A DNA stretch of 64,000 nucleotides from Cacajao melanocephalus (taxonomy: Eukaryota > Chordata > Mammalia > Primates > Pitheciidae), in the NCBI GenBank assembly GCA_963573385.1, contig CAUYLG010033125.1:1-64000 (forward strand), given 5' to 3'. A model generated the notes under the pieces. It was not told the DNA's origin, searched no databases, and worked only from the letters and a program-made list of their open reading frames with translations. The position numbers and the translations under genes were made by a program. Of the stretch, positions 1-14,531 are shown one piece after another (position 1 is the stretch's first letter; the number at the start of each line of letters is the position of its first letter).

Positions 1-1083
1 TTTCTCCACATCCTCTCCAGCATCTGTTGTCTCCAGATTTTTTAATGATTGCCATTTTAACTGGCATGAGATGGTATCTCAATGTAGTTTTGATTTGCAT
101 TTCTCTAATGACCAGTGATGATAAGCATTTTTTCGTGTTTGTTGGACTCATATATGTCTTCTTTTGTAAAGTGTCTATTCATATCCTTTGCCCACTTTTG
201 AATGGGTTTGTTTGTTTTTTTCTTGTAAATCTGTTTTAGTTCATTGCAAATTCTGGATATAAGTCCTTTGTCAGATGGGTAGATTGCAAAAAATTTTTGC
301 CATTCTGTTGGTTGCTGGTTCACTCTAATGATTGTTTCTTTTGCTGTGCAGAAGCTCTGGAGTTTCATTAGGTTCCATTTGTCTATTTTGGCTTTTGTTG
401 CCAGTGCTTTTGGTGTTTTAGTCATGAAGTCCTTGCCTATGCTTGTATCCTGAATGGTTTTCCCTAGGTTTTCTTCTAGGATTTTTATGGTGTTAGGTCT
501 TATGTTTAAGTCTTTAATCCTTCTGGAGTTAATTTTAGTGTAAGGTGTCAGGAAGGGGTCCAGTTTCTGCTTTCTGCACGTGGCTAGCCAGTTTTCCCAA
601 CACCATTTATTAAACAGGGAATCCTTTCCTCATTGCTTGTTTTTGTCAGGTTTGTCAAAGATCAGATGGTTGTAGATGTGTGGCGTTGCCTCTGAGGCCT
701 CTGTTCTGTTTCATTGGTCTATATCTCTGTTTTCGTACCAGTACCATGCTGTTTTGATTACTGTAGCCTTGTAGTATAGTTTGAAGTCAGGTAACGTGAT
801 GCCTCCAGCTTTGTTCTTTTTGCTTAGAATTGGCTTGGCTATGTGGGCTCTCTTTTGGTTCTATATGAAGTTTAAGATGGTTTTTTCCAGTTTTGTGAAA
901 AGGGTCCTAGTTAGCTTGATGGGGATAGCATTGAATCTATAAATTACTTTGGGCAGTATGGTGATTTTCACGATATTGATTCTTCCTAACCATGAGCATG
1001 GAATGTTTTTCTATCTGTTTGTGTCCTCTCTTATTTCCTTGAGCAGTGGTTTGTAGTTCTTCTTGAAGAGGTCCTTCACAGAG
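1..1083 (-). mobile_element. 5'-truncated LINE-1, ORF2 portion
   Basis: The minus strand carries the downstream half of L1 ORF2. A 106-codon open stretch at 425-105 matches the ORF2 region after the reverse transcriptase (it contains [20 protein letters not shown] and [16 protein letters not shown]), and the reverse complement of 1-60 matches the segment just before the cysteine-rich C terminus. The copy is broken by stops and frameshifts and is not functional. Similarity ends near 1083, which is the 5' truncation point; the 3' UTR and poly(A) tail lie left of the window. The family is probably a primate L1P, but I cannot fix the subfamily. Confidence 0.93.
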
Positions 1084-1660
1084 GATAGAAATATCTTATG
1101 CTGTTGAAGTCTTGGAATTCAGATTTGGCACTTGCATACAGATGTTTCTTGTACTATTTTCTATATGGCTAATTATGGCTACTTTTTAGAGATAAGGAAC
1201 ACCTAGCTTTCTAATATGTGATGAAGGATGGATTATTATTGAAACAAGAAAGAGTCTGTTTGAGAGTTCCAAATGAACCCTTCTTTGTGGGCAAAGAATT
1301 TATAAGAATGCAGAAACGGAATTTGAGATATATCCTTGAAAAAAGTTATTAAACAAGATACCCCAAAATATATAAATAGTACTAAAATATCACTATCTCC
1401 TTGTTTTATTTTTCTTACTACCTGCTTTATCATCTACCAAATAGTTTATTAGTGTAACATCCATTTTTTCCTAGCAAAATGAGAGCTGCAGGAGATCAGG
1501 GACACACTGGGTAAGAAGAGCACCTGTCTTAAATGATATATACAAATAAAGCTAAAGAAGAACAGCTCAACAGACAGCAGAGATGGGCATCTGCCCAACA
1601 AAGGCCAGCTGGAGAAATATCAAGAGAAGCTTTCTAATTAAACTCTTAATTTGGGGGGTC
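1084..1660. other. Intergenic, nothing recognised
   Basis: A+T-rich unique sequence between the L1 and an LTR. The only open frames are short and look like chance. Confidence 0.6.
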
Positions 1661-2140
1661 TGTATGGATTTTCTATTGTTGCTGTAATAAATTACCATAA
1701 ACCTAGTGGGTTAAAGCAACACAATTCTATCTTCTTATAGCCCTGGATGTCAGAAGTCCAAAATGAATCTTACAGAGCTACTATTAATGTGTGAGAAAGG
1801 CTGCATTCTTTATTGATGTTTTAGGGGAGAATTCATGTTTTCGCCTTTTGCAGCTTCTAGAAGTCACCCCTATTCCATGGTTCATAGCCCTTCATCCCTA
1901 TGCCTTTTCTCATTCTGCTCCTTTCTTCACATCACCTTCTACTCACTTGATCTGCTGCCTCCTTCTTACAAGGACCTTTGTAATTACAGTGAGCCCAACC
2001 AGATACTCAGATATTCTTCCCATCTCAAAGTCGTTACTCACTATCTGGAAAAATGCTTTTGTCATGTAAGTAACATATTTATAAATTCTGAGGATTAGGA
2101 TGTGGACATCTTTGAGAGGCCATTATTCTGTCTACTATAG
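1661..2140 (-). mobile_element. MLT1-like MaLR solitary LTR
   Basis: The stretch from tgtatggattttctattg through the imperfect caacaaattacc-like and ggtcagaagtccaaaatg motifs to gtctactata is the reverse complement of the MLT1 type of mammalian MaLR LTR. It includes the conserved cttacaaggacctttgtaat block. It is old and diverged, with no internal retroviral sequence attached. Overlapping 87-92 codon open frames inside it are chance. Confidence 0.75.
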
Positions 2141-4389
2141 CTTTCTATACAAACTTCCTTCCCAGCCAGTCCTCAATCAATGAAAAAAGATATATTGGCT
2201 TTGTGAACACTGAACAGTCCTGTAAAATATGGAACATCGTTTTCTTGACAGTTTGTATAGTCACCAGATTTCTTTTTAAAATTTTTAATCTATAAAGTAT
2301 CTGTAACTGCTACATACTTCGTAAATGTAGAGTCTCATAGAGTAATATAAAGGAAGCCTATATATTTGAAAATAAATATATGGACCACTGCATATAGGAA
2401 AATAAATGAAGGAGAATATTAAAGAGAGTTTCTGAGTAGCAATATAAAACTTTATTGTGATTCCATTTTATTTGCACTCATTCAGTCAGAAATAGGAGAA
2501 AGGATCATACTGAATACAATAGGAATTATCACTTGCAATTAATATCTAGCCAGTCTTCTGGAAATATTATTTTTGTTACTGAGCTTTATTAAGAGGGAAA
2601 GAGTTGTTAGTTAAGGGTTCAAATCCAAGGCAAGTACCTAGACGTCAGTTGTTTGAGTTTCTGATAAAGAAAGCAATGTTTTTGTATGTTTTTAAAACTT
2701 TTAAGAGGAAGTAGTTACACTATTATAAAAGAAAAATTATTCTGAAGAGGCAGCAATACTTGTCTCCTGGAGGGAGGACAGGGTTTCAGCACCAAGGTGT
2801 CACTGTCTTTTAGGAATTTTTTCCCCATCCTTTCACTCCAGTTTTTAGATACTTTGGCATAAAAGGCACATAGCAGCTCATGGCTTTTAATGAGTTGGAG
2901 AATTATATTGAAATTCAGTTACTGTGATAATAACCTCCAAATTAATATTTTCCTTCAGATAAATTGCACTTGAAAAAAACTACTCTTATTGCCCATAAAG
3001 TGACATAATAAAACTAGAATGCCAACCATAGCATTCAAAACTCTCCCAGCAAATGTTACAGAGACAGTCCACTTTCTGAGTATTTGCTCTTTGTGTTTAG
3101 CTATTAAAATAAGGGTTTAATTTAAAATGCATGAATAAGCTTCTTACTTGATTGCAGACAAGCAAAGGAAGTAAATATTTTTTTTTCTTTCTGTCTTATA
3201 GAAAGCTAATGTTCTATGCTTTTCTTTCCTTTGTGCAATTGCAAATTTAGTAGGTGACCTGAGAATATGAAGGGGAGTTAGGGGCAGGGGAGGAGGGTAT
3301 TGAGCATAACTGTTCAGGTAACTGATCTAATGTCCTGATCGTCTCTGTGAGTTCCCTGATGTTTCTGCTACTGTGTGACTTTTGCTTATGCTGGGATTTA
3401 TAACTCTGTCATTCATGAATAGGTGTTTGAGAGGAGCCATTAAACAACCATCAAAGCATTAAACAGATACACACTGGGGAAGGTACTACAAGTACCGCCG
3501 TAAGTTAGCTGCAGAGAATCCCTAAGCCTGGCAGCAGGTGTGATACTACTTGGAGCAGGAGTCTGGGGAGCTGAGAGTTGACAACAATGTCCAGAGGACT
3601 GGAGGCAAAAGAGCAGGTAGCTTGGGTGTGTGAGACAGATGCTACTTTCACCATCTCCCACGTGTAATATTTTCAACACATTAACAGAGGATTAGAGTTC
3701 ATGGCATGCCTAGTGACAGGAATAGAACCATGAAATTGGTAATGTCTTGCCAGTTTTAACATGTAGATGAATAACTTCTTGTCAGAGCAATGAAGTCTTT
3801 CTTATCCTATAAAACATCCACGTATAACTAATGAGACTCTTGGGCCATCATACCTGCTCTGCTCAATGTCTTACACTGATTTGGTTGTTCAACTACCTGT
3901 GGCATTTGGACTAGGAGGACAGGTATTTTCCAAATTGATTAAAGCTGACATAAATTCGAATACAAATGCCTGTGTCTGAGTTGCATCCTGAACATAGCGG
4001 GCAAATTTGATTTATTATTTAAGCTATTCCTGCTCCTACATCAATGATCAGATTTCCCTGATTCTCTTTCATACAGAAAACATGAAAATTAGCTCATGTC
4101 ACACACTGTGGAGGGAGACTAGGGATGGCAAAGTGTCAGGGAACTGCCATTTTGACTGATTGTCCTCCTGGCAACTTATTATGATAATAGATTGCTTTTT
4201 ATTATATCACTGCATTGACTGTGATGATATTTAACTACCAAAGATTAAAGACATGTCATGATGCCAAAGAACTTTATGAATGGACGAGTACATTTTTTTG
4301 CCACACTTAAAATTGGTAAGACAGACAATAATAAAAAATCCTGGAAAAACTCAGAGTCACTCCAGTAAAGAATCTGCAACTTTCATCTT
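2141..4389. other. Intergenic, nothing recognised
   Basis: Unique A+T-rich DNA. No splice-site-flanked coding similarity, CpG cluster or young repeat was recognised; a short 79-codon minus-strand frame at 3440-3679 shows no family signature. Confidence 0.5.
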
Positions 4390-4545
4390 TCAGCATTTCC
4401 TTCAATTGTTGAACCAATACGTGTTTATTGTTCACTTTTCATATGCTAGCAGTAGGTCAGGCACCACTAGGCCGAGGCACATTTGACCATAAACTATGAC
4501 CCCAGCCTCAAAGATTTTACAGTCAGGTTTATCATTCAAAAGGCA
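4390..4545 (-). mobile_element. L2 LINE relic
   Basis: A diverged match to the reversed L2 3' end: a caacaaatatttattg-like start (ccaatacgtgtttattg), then caggcacca, then cctcaaagattttacagtc. Ancient and fragmentary. Confidence 0.45.
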
Positions 4546-4799
4546 AGAGGAAAGAAGGCAGGATAATATATATTGTTTCTAATTTGTATGCTACAGAAAA
4601 TAAGTGAAGTGATGCTTTTAGAAAAGAGAAGCAGATCAGTAATGGATAGAATGATATAGGATGATTTTTTAGTCAACTGGCAGATGGATAGAATTTTCTG
4701 AAGAAAAGAGAAAAGAAGACATCTTCCATAGGGAGATCAATGAATGCATGGAGAAAAGAATATGCTTATGCGGGGAACAGATAAGACCATTTCTTAAGC

Positions 4800-5310
<511 letters not shown>

Positions 5311-8300
5311 GCCGACTACAGTGCAAATAGTGGCTACACGAAGGCTCAGTCTAGGGTAGTGGCTGTGGGAACCCAGAGGTAGACCCAAATCGCAGATGCT
5401 GTTCTCAGGAAAAAATTGTCAGGATTCTCTGGGTATGGAGAAATCATGAAGACTGTCAAAGATTCTAAGGGTTTTACTCCAGAAGTTGGGTGCTGACTTT
5501 AAGACTCATTCAAAAAGAGTGGGGCGAGCCTGTTCTCTAAGATCCTGTATTCTCCGGAGTTATTACAGAATTTTAAGAGCCAAATTATCTGCTGCCTAGA
5601 GAGCAATACTCAGTCATCCTCACCTTTGGGGGAATAAAAGACTAAGATTGTTGGTCCCTAGGCTTCTTACCTAATTCTTCTATCAAATAACTAGGTCAAG
5701 TAGGAGGATGGTTGGGTGGGATTGAGGAAAAAGACCTTTCCTGAGCCTAAAGAGATTTAAAAAGAAAGGGAAAAGAGGTTAGGAAAGACTGTCTTGGAGT
5801 CTAGGGAGCAAGAGCTTTGTCTACGTACCCTAATTCAGTGAAAAAATGGAGCAATTAGCTGAATTGGAGCAATTCAATCCCCAAATGTCACTTTTGTCTT
5901 ATTTTTCAATAACTGTACTTATCAAACAAATGTCTACTGAGTACTTCCTGTGGTAAGTGGCTTAAGAGACACAAATATAAATTAGATAAGGATCCTCCCC
6001 TCAAAGAGTTTATTGAGATTTATGGAACCACATACCCATAATTAACCCTTTAACTGGGGTAAACATGATTAATAGCTTGAGTTAGGCAGATACATTATTT
6101 CAGAGTTCAGAAGAGAAAGATTTACTTCTGTAAGAAGGGACAAGGGTAGGTGAAAGACTAAGAACAGAAGGTATTTTGGAGATGGTTTTTGAAATGCGTG
6201 TGATAGGCTTTGGACATTTAGGGATGGCAGAAGAAAACAATTTTAGACAAAAGGAAGAACATGAATTAGAAGACTAAAAGGTGGGAAAACGTGAAATATA
6301 AATAGGGAACAAACTCAAGTACTTGGTTTTGCCAAAGGATACATGAGCATGTCAGAAAATCTCCGGATAATTGATTCGATGTTGCACTATATTCTGCATA
6401 TTGTTTCATTCATAGCAGCTTATGCCGACACCACCAGCTATGGTGGTGCCCATAATGTTATCAAAGTCAACTCCCCCTGACCCAAGTTCTGCTTATTGCT
6501 TCTGCCAGTCAGGTCAGGTGAGACCCTGCTCTCTTTGCAAATTCAGCCAGAGGTGATTTGGAAAAATGCAGACACTCCATCAGCTAAAAATCAATTGACC
6601 ACCTGTTTTCCCAGCTATTGGACATAGTTAGTCAATGTTAATAGTCCATGTAAATAGTCAGTGTTAGTAAAGGTGTGAGACTCCCTTTCCCACCTCCTTT
6701 TCAGTTTTCCACGTCTCTTCATGGATTCAGTCTTTTCTTACCTATAGCACAATTTAGCTTCCTTGGATGTGTTAGAAAAAAAATTATTTGATTTGAGCTA
6801 ATGGCAAATTTCTAAAAGTGATAAAATTGATGTCTATATTCAGAGGTCCTACAAAGAAACTGTTTTCTCACTGTTAAGCTACTGACATAAAAAAAACCTG
6901 ACACTGAAATCCTGCAGTTTCTTAGTAAACCAGGCAGCTAAAGGGCTATGAACCACGCTGAAAAGAGTTTGCCTTTTCCAAATTAGTGTTTGGCTCAAGA
7001 GGAGGAGCAGGAACTAATTATACTAAATGTTGCCTCCTAGCATTTAATTTGTTATAAGTAAATTTACTTTTGGTTTACTAAACATGTTATTTCACCTTTT
7101 ATATTCAAATGTTTAGCCAAAGTATATAATATTATGGTTTTCTTCTTAAAGGTATTAACAGCAAAGTCAGCAGACATAATACAGGGATCTGAGCACTCTA
7201 CTATGATATAGAGAATTTCCACAAAGAGCATTTGTCAGTATCACGCATACTGTACATTAAACATAGAAAAGTTTCTAGTATCACCTTTAATCTCATTTAT
7301 TGTATCTAGTTATAACGGATCAGCTCCCTTTTCATTTCTTCTTTAATTTCACTATGGTAACATGCTTGAGTGAATTCAGACATGGTACATTTAACCAATT
7401 TGGCACTATGCCTTGGGCTTTTTAAACAAACAAAGATTTGATGAACTGTCTCTAAACTCTAGCCCCACAGGTAATTCCTGCAGCTGTAAATACTGCCCCT
7501 AAGGTGATTTTTCACCCTATTATTGGGACTCAGGATGCTATCTAAAAGTGGAACCCACACACTTGAGGACCAATATTAATTCCTCAGATTTCTCTCTTCT
7601 TTTAAAGCTGAATGTTGTCTTCCCTGCAACTTATGATTTCCGCAATTCTGACACTTCATTGAATTGAATTGTAGGCTGGTTTTTTCTCTGGGTGTTGCAT
7701 ATACTTCCTTAAAGTCATCATGGTTGGGGATTAAATATCTTGCAAAATTAAGACATTAGTGAATGAATTACTCTATCATTTTTCCAAATGAACAGGCAAA
7801 AATCCTCCTCATAAATTAATTAACCGGATTTTTTTTTCCTAGAGCTCTTTCCCAGAGTAGGGTATATATAAGTATATTTATCTATGATAAATATATAATT
7901 TATATAAATCTATATTTACAATAAATATATAATATATCAAATATCTGTTTATGACTTTATAGACTGAGAATATAATTTAATGTCTGAGGTGGAAATTTTA
8001 ATGTTGAAAAGATGTATACTTCAATTATTTTCTTCTTTAATCTAGCAAATGATGCCTAACTTTTATTATACATAAGTCAAAAGGGAAAATTGGCTTTTAA
8101 TGTATTTTCCTACCATGTATAAATTGCAACACTATATGCTGACAAAATAAAAATATTTCAAAGCAAGTGTCTTGAGAGAGTGCATGTAGGCCAAAAACTG
8201 TAGAAAGTATATTCCACGAGGAATTAAAGACATGTGAACTTAAGGTTGCTTGTCTCTTGGGTAAGAGATTTGTCTTATTCTGTATTAGCCTGGCACCTAC

Positions 8301-9640
8301 CACAATGTAGGTGGATCATAAAGTTTGATTACTACAAAGAACATTTTTTATAACCCAAACTTATAACCCATGAACACCACCTCATCTCTCACCTAACAAT
8401 CCTTTACTTTCTGGAAGTGTTACCAAGGTAATACATACTACAAAGTGTGCACAACAAAAGAGATGGGAATTACAACAGGAATATTTCATGAGCATCCAAA
8501 TTGTAAACAATTTCCATAGTCAGTAATTTGGAAGAAGTCTACATAAACCTCAACTGAAGACAAAAACCTTGTCAGGATAATATTTTCTAAATAAACCAGG
8601 TTAAATTACAGGATAATTCCAGTTACCTTTACTCATATATTATTTGTGCAGGAAAAAACAAAACCTTTAAATGTACTTTTACATAGATTTCATAGTTGCT
8701 CACTGGTATTGCATAGAATTATGGAGGCAAAAATAAACCAACAATCGGGTATATCAAAAACATGGATGCTGTCAGTTGTGGATTAATATTAATGAGTCCT
8801 ATAGCCAACTATTGTTAAATAATTCCCTTTCCCCAGTATCATTAATGACCAAAGATACAGATTTACACAAAATAACACATTTCATTTTTCCTATAACTCC
8901 TTTGATCTTTGCAATGGCCTATAGTATTAATGGGGGTCGGTTTTCCTATTGAGGGAATTGACACACAGAAATACATGAGGATTTACTGAAGATCACAGCA
9001 CCATTTTGAAGTTGCCCTGCCTCACTTTTGGGAAATGAATCCTGTCTATATGAATATATCCTCTGAAATGCAGAGTTCTCTGGAGTACTAATAGCATGAT
9101 GAGTCAATGCTGCTATGAGATGATGGTGAAAGTTGTCCCTTAAGAGCTTCGTAATCAGATTTGTACACTTGTATGCTAGATTTCTCTGACCTGACTTTGT
9201 TTACCTGAATCCTGATATTACCTCTTTTGTGAGCTTTTTTTTTTCCTGCTTCTATGAGTTCACTTTCTTGCTATCTCCACAGATACGGATTTCTTCTTCA
9301 CATTCCTCTTTAAAATGGTTATTAGATAGATAGTGCAGAAGATTTTACAGTTGTGATAGTGAGACGGAACCAAGCACACTGTTTTGAGGTTTGCACCCTC
9401 CCAGTTTATCTCTTCATATGGCTGCCTGGGATGGGATTATGCCTTGCCATCTTTAGGAGCAAGGCCTTTCAGCTGCTGTCAGATTCATTTAAATAACCCA
9501 CAGTGAGTGATGCCTGACTATGTGGTGCTGTTTGATGTGCAGAAAATGCCAGGGTGTATATGGAGAGTAAAGCCCTGATGCCTTGTTTATCTCATTCTGG
9601 CCTCGCTGAGTTGGTTTTCAGTGATGTGCTGCCTCTCCCC
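5311..9640. other. Intergenic with old repeat relics
   Basis: No gene seen. Weak relics: an L2-like segment near 5925-6060 (minus orientation, aaacaaatgtctactgagtac) and a poor MIR-like stretch near 8895-9000. An A+T-rich low-complexity tract lies at 7860-7945. A small perfect inverted repeat (caccacca/tggtggtg, 4-base loop) lies at 6429-6448. Confidence 0.5.
7860..7945. repeat. A+T-rich low-complexity tract
   Basis: Runs of tata, ataaatatat and related units with almost no G or C. Confidence 0.8.
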
Positions 9641-9654
9641 AGCATTCCGTCTCA

Positions 9655-9780
9655 ATTTACTGAGGAACTGTGAGCTCAAGTAACTTATCCAAAGTCACAC
9701 GAGTGGCTTACCAGAATTCATACCCCAGAACTGTCATGGTTCCTAAATCCTTTATTATGAGCATTATACCATACAATCTC
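9655..9780 (+). mobile_element. MIR relic
   Basis: Contains caagtaacttatccaaagtcacac and a following gaattcataccc block, matching the 3' half of MIR. Confidence 0.55.
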
Positions 9781-10534
9781 CAGGTCTCAGTATTAACATC
9801 ATGTAAATTTATTCTCCAGCATGATTCATTAAGATGAAAATGGGCCATTTTCTCTGATTCTCCAAGCGCTTCAGAAGAAGCATCACATCCTGAATACAGA
9901 TTTCATTTCTGAGAAGGAGATGAGAAAAGAAGCTAAACCTTTGCTTGTATTGGAGGCTGGTTCAATTTTTAAGGCCTTTTATAACAGTTTTCAGTTTAAA
10001 ACATTTAAAGAAAAACCAAGCAATATTAAGGTTAAGAACAGATGCAATTGCATTTTTTAACAGTAGATAAAACAAGGAAACTAAAAAGTGCCTGTAATTC
10101 AGTGGCAGAAACCTAATGAATCCCCTCTGGATAAAATGTTAATATAAAACTAACTGAAAAAAAAAATCAACCTGTGTTAGACACCCACTCACACATTTTA
10201 AAATGCTTTCTGTCATCATAAAATACATCAGCATCAATTGCCTTTTTTGGTGGTATTTCATTTTGTGTTTAAATAATGAATTAAAGTAATAATAGAGCAA
10301 CCACTTATATGTAGCTCCAGTATAAGATAATATAACAAGAAATAAAACTCAACATGTAAGCATATTTGGAATTAAAGTGAAGAGGTAGAAAGGTGAAAAT
10401 AAAAGTGGAGAAATTTTAAAATGGGATTTTATCTTTTTCTTATCTTCAGTAAGAGTCCTTCTGCTTTGGATCCATTCTTCTGTTTTAAAAATATAAAGAA
10501 TACTTACTTTTTTTCACATCGTTGCTCAGGTTAA

Positions 10535-10665
10535 CAATTATCTTCAACCAAGTCACTTATTAAGCACCCATATGTGCCAAGTAACAGAATTGGCACTATT
10601 TGGAAAATATCATTTCCTCTCTCAAGGAAGTTATAATTTGGCTGTGGAACAGAGAATACATATAC
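10535..10665 (-). mobile_element. L2/MIR-like relic
   Basis: cacttattaagcacccatatgtgcc followed by ctctcaaggaagttataat resembles the reversed L2 3' end. Low identity. Confidence 0.35.
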
Positions 10666-10854
10666 TGATATAAGTATAAATATATAATACAAGCATATAT
10701 GTATATGTCTGATACAGAGAAGGAAACGTCAAGTAAGTGGGACACATAGTAAATATTGCAGAGTGTTTTGATGGGAAATGCATGTTACAGCACAAAATCA
10801 ACCTTCCAAATCAGAGCAGAAGCACAAAAGTTGGTGACGGACAGCGGAAGAGCC

Positions 10855-11005
10855 TGACTTTAGGGTTCTGATGGACCTGTTTGCAAATCTCATCCTAACA
10901 CAATGAGCTGTGTGATGTTGAACAGGACTTACTCTGCAAGTATAAGTAGGGATGATAATACCTACCCCATAGAGCTATTTTGAGTATTAAATTAGAAAAC
11001 ATACA
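10855..11005 (-). mobile_element. MIR relic
   Basis: gagctgtgtgatgttgaacagg, then gggatgataatacctaccccatagagctattttgagtattaaat: reverse-orientation MIR. Confidence 0.65.
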
Positions 11006-14000
11006 CAACTAACTGTCCCATCAATGGTAACAATGGTTCTAGTGGTGGTAGTAATAAAAGCATTTTTGAAACTCCTGGAACCAGCGCCTATTGCAGAAAA
11101 GGCTCTGAATGAATTTCAGTTCCCCTTTCTAAGCCCTCTTTTACCTGCAACACCGTCTAACTGTAATTGCTTGAGTTGAACCTTAAGTCAAAATAGATCG
11201 TACGAGTTTAGAATTGGAGACAGACATTTCATATGTGAATAAAGAGTAAACAAAGTCTGGAATTTGAAAATACAATTAGGGCCTTCAAGAAACGATGAAT
11301 ATACTAGATGCGGGAGGTAGGTGTTGATTGTAAAGTACTACCACATGCGTTTTGAAAGCTGATAAGCTGTCTAAATACTACATATGGTAACCGCTATGTA
11401 GAGGGTTTTTTTCTACTACTTGACTTTGAAATAACTTTTCTCCATATGCATGCCAAATTAATATAGCAGAGGGAGAAGTTCAATTCAGTTCACTTCATCA
11501 AGTATTTATAATTGCAGAATGCCAGAAAAGGACATTTTTCTTGATCAACATCTGCATTCCTCTTCCAGTAAGTCCCAATAGCCTTGCTGTCCATATTGCT
11601 GTTTTCTACATAAACAGGAAATCTTGGAGCTTTGGCCTCTGTACTTTCCTGAAACCACATATGACAAGGAGAATTGCCCCTTGATACACTGAGTTTAGAT
11701 AATTGCCCCAGCCTTCAGATCACCTAGTGGAGAGAAATGGGGACAGACTCGGAAGGTGGCAGTGATTTTAACAACTGGGTACAAAAGAACACAGGCAGTG
11801 CCACATTTGTCAGTCATTCTTCTACTCCTCCCTGGATACTACCTACCACCAACTTTGCCTTCCTTTCTACCCTTCAGTTGGAATTTTGTAATTTTTTTCC
11901 TAAGGGCCTATAAATGTTAATATTTGTTATTCACATGTATAAATACAGGGATTCAGCACATAATATCACAGTATTATGTGTCCGTAAAGAAAATGTTATA
12001 GGTGACAAGAGCTTCAGCAACACACAGAAAAATGCAGAGGTAATCAAAAGACCATGTTCAGAAAAAAAATCAGCTCTCAAAATCTTGTTAATGTTGACAC
12101 ATTCCAAATGCAAAAAACTTAACGGATAAAGTAAAATGTTTTATTTACCACTTTGTCATCTTTTACTCTCTACCTTTTTTTTGTAATTAAAAAACGTACT
12201 TTATGGTTGAAAATAAACCATGTTACTCAAGTGCTTGAAAATTAATTTTTAGGAATAACAGTTTGGGAAAATGCACCAAAATAAATACCAAGTGGAGTAA
12301 AGAGGATCCAAATCTAACTCTCAAGGAATGTCATTTCTCTATAGAATCCCAGTAAATAAATAGGCAAAGCAGTTTTAATAAAAGTCCATTCCAGAGTAAA
12401 CATAGTTAACAAACACACATGTAGAAGGATGTTTACCCCATGCATAGTCCAAAAAACAAATACAATAGCCTTATAATAAACGTGATTTAAAAGTTTTAAA
12501 ATGATAAAAAGTGACAAAATGTTAGCAAAGTTGCAATATGTCTCTACATTCATTTGTTTTTGGTAGCATTAAAAATCGAATGATTGTTTTAGAAAATCAT
12601 AAGTGTAAGATGGCAAGTAGGTAATATTTAGCATGGTAACTGACTTTCTGTTCAACTCCAGTGCTGTTTGGAGCTCTGTGTTGATAAGAATCCTAAAGCC
12701 ACATGTGGTCTTAGCAGGAAAGAGCACTAGACTAAGCTAGAAGTGTGTGTCACGGGTAAGGGAACAACAGTAAGAAGTAAGGATAAAAGATTTTCACATT
12801 CCTTGATTTTAAAAACTCACTCCTAAGCAAATGTTTCAAAAAAAATTTTTTTAAACCTATTTATAGTGAGGTTTGTGACAGAATTAACTGTAATGGCAAA
12901 AAAAAAAAAAAAGCAATTTTAAAAACAAGAGAAATAGTTTAATAATTATGGTACCTCATCATTGATTTTTATGTATTTAAAAGTGTAATTTTAAAGATTA
13001 TCTTGAAGACTATTTCCTCCATTATATTTTTCCATGTAATACACCCATATGATAGGCAAACAGAAAATCCTAACTAAATTGATCAAAAAGCACTAGTAGT
13101 TTTCTGTCACTGAGATCAGTTTTGCATCATCCCTCACCCCCTGGTATTTTTTTAAATAACAGTTATGATTCCATGATTCTATGGAAAGAAAAGCATGATA
13201 TTTTAGCACAATAGATTCCGTAGAAATTAAATTTCAGGTATCTGAATTTTAAAAATTGGCACGTCATCAAGCTGATTGTTTGATCTTTCTTAAATTAGAA
13301 TTAATAATGCTGGAAATAAATTACTTCCAGCTTGTGCCTCTTCATAGTGAAATTTGCTAATGAAACAAAACCTCAAACTACTTAAGAATGAAACAAATTT
13401 TATGCCCTGCATTTTCATGCTTAGTATTAAAGTAGACAAGATTATTTGCAAACAAATTTTTCAGAGAAAGCTTCAAGACTAAATGACAAAGCACACTGCA
13501 TTTTCTGCAGATTTGTGGTAAACCAATAAGCTATGTAGCAAGCTGGTACTAGTAAAACAAAGTGTATCACTTTGCTTTTTCAGTTATTTATGTGTGTTTT
13601 GGGTAGGTCCTTGTATTGCATCTGAAAATGCCTATTACAAGATGTTCTTTCTTTCATTCATCACTGTCTGTCATAACAAAAAATTACTGTGCTTATAACA
13701 TTTCTATACCATCTTTGTAAATATTATTGCAATAAATGCTAATTTTAAAAGATACTTTATTCAGCAACCACAAAAGTATAAAGGATAGTTATCTCTTACA
13801 ATTTACCTTTAAATATCACACAGAATTACATATAATGTAATTTGATGAAACATTTTGATCAAATATTTTGCAAAGCATTATAAATAATGAGAAACAGAAG
13901 ATGAAAATTTGGAAATAATATAAGCTTTTGGACGTATAAAATAGTAGCCTAAATAGTACATGTTTGGGGTTTGGAAAAGAGATTACTCTATACAGTTCAA

Positions 14001-14142
14001 ATCTTTATTGTAGTCAAACAAGGAAATTGTGAGACATGAAACTGGTCATTTAAGTTGATATGTGTCAAATTTGTGCAGTTGCCATGTCTCTGGAAATATC
14101 AAATTGCCTTACTTTCTATACCTCAATACAAGCCTCACAAAG
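11006..14142. other. Intergenic, no gene seen
   Basis: A+T-rich unique DNA. 13400-13760 reads like an mRNA 3' end on the + strand (A/U-rich, ending in gcaataaatgc near 13730), but no coding sequence is attached, so it is left uncalled. Confidence 0.45.
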
Positions 14143-14147
14143 GTGTA

Positions 14148-14526
14148 TCTATTAGTCCAATTTCATACTACTGTAAAGAACTGCCCAAGACTGAGTAGTT
14201 TATAAAGGAAAGAGGTTTATAAAGCCACAGTTCAGCATGGCTGGGAAGGCCTCAGGAAATTTACAATCATAGCAGAAAGCAAAGAGGAAGCAAGCTACCT
14301 TCTTCACAAGACAGCAGGAAGGAGAAGTGCTTAGCAAAGCAGGAAGAGGCCCTTGCAAAACCATCAGATCTCTTGAGAATTCACTCACTATCAGGAGAAT
14401 AGCATGGGGGGAACCACCCCTATGATTCAATTACCTCCACCTGGTCTCTCCCTTGACAAGTGGGAGATTTTGGTTATTACAATTTAAGATGAAATTTGAG
14501 TGGGAACACAAAGCCTAACCATATCA
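14148..14526 (-). mobile_element. MST/THE1-type MaLR solitary LTR
   Basis: Reverse complement of an MST-type LTR: it ends at ...cctaaccatatca and contains accatcagatctcttgag and tatgattcaattacctcc. Five-base flanks gtgta (14143-14147) and gtgtc (14527-14531) are a plausible target-site duplication with one change. No internal region, so a solo LTR from LTR-LTR recombination. Confidence 0.88.
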
Positions 14527-14531
14527 GTGTC

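Noticed and set aside
105..425. L1 ORF2 fragment as a gene
   Set aside because: Part of a truncated, stop-interrupted L1, annotated as a mobile element only.
6429..6448. Small inverted repeat caccacca/tggtggtg
   Set aside because: Eight-base arms occur by chance at this scale and nothing nearby suggests function.
14148..14526. A full endogenous retrovirus at the MST LTR
   Set aside because: Only a solitary LTR is present; flanking sequence has no gag, pol or env similarity.
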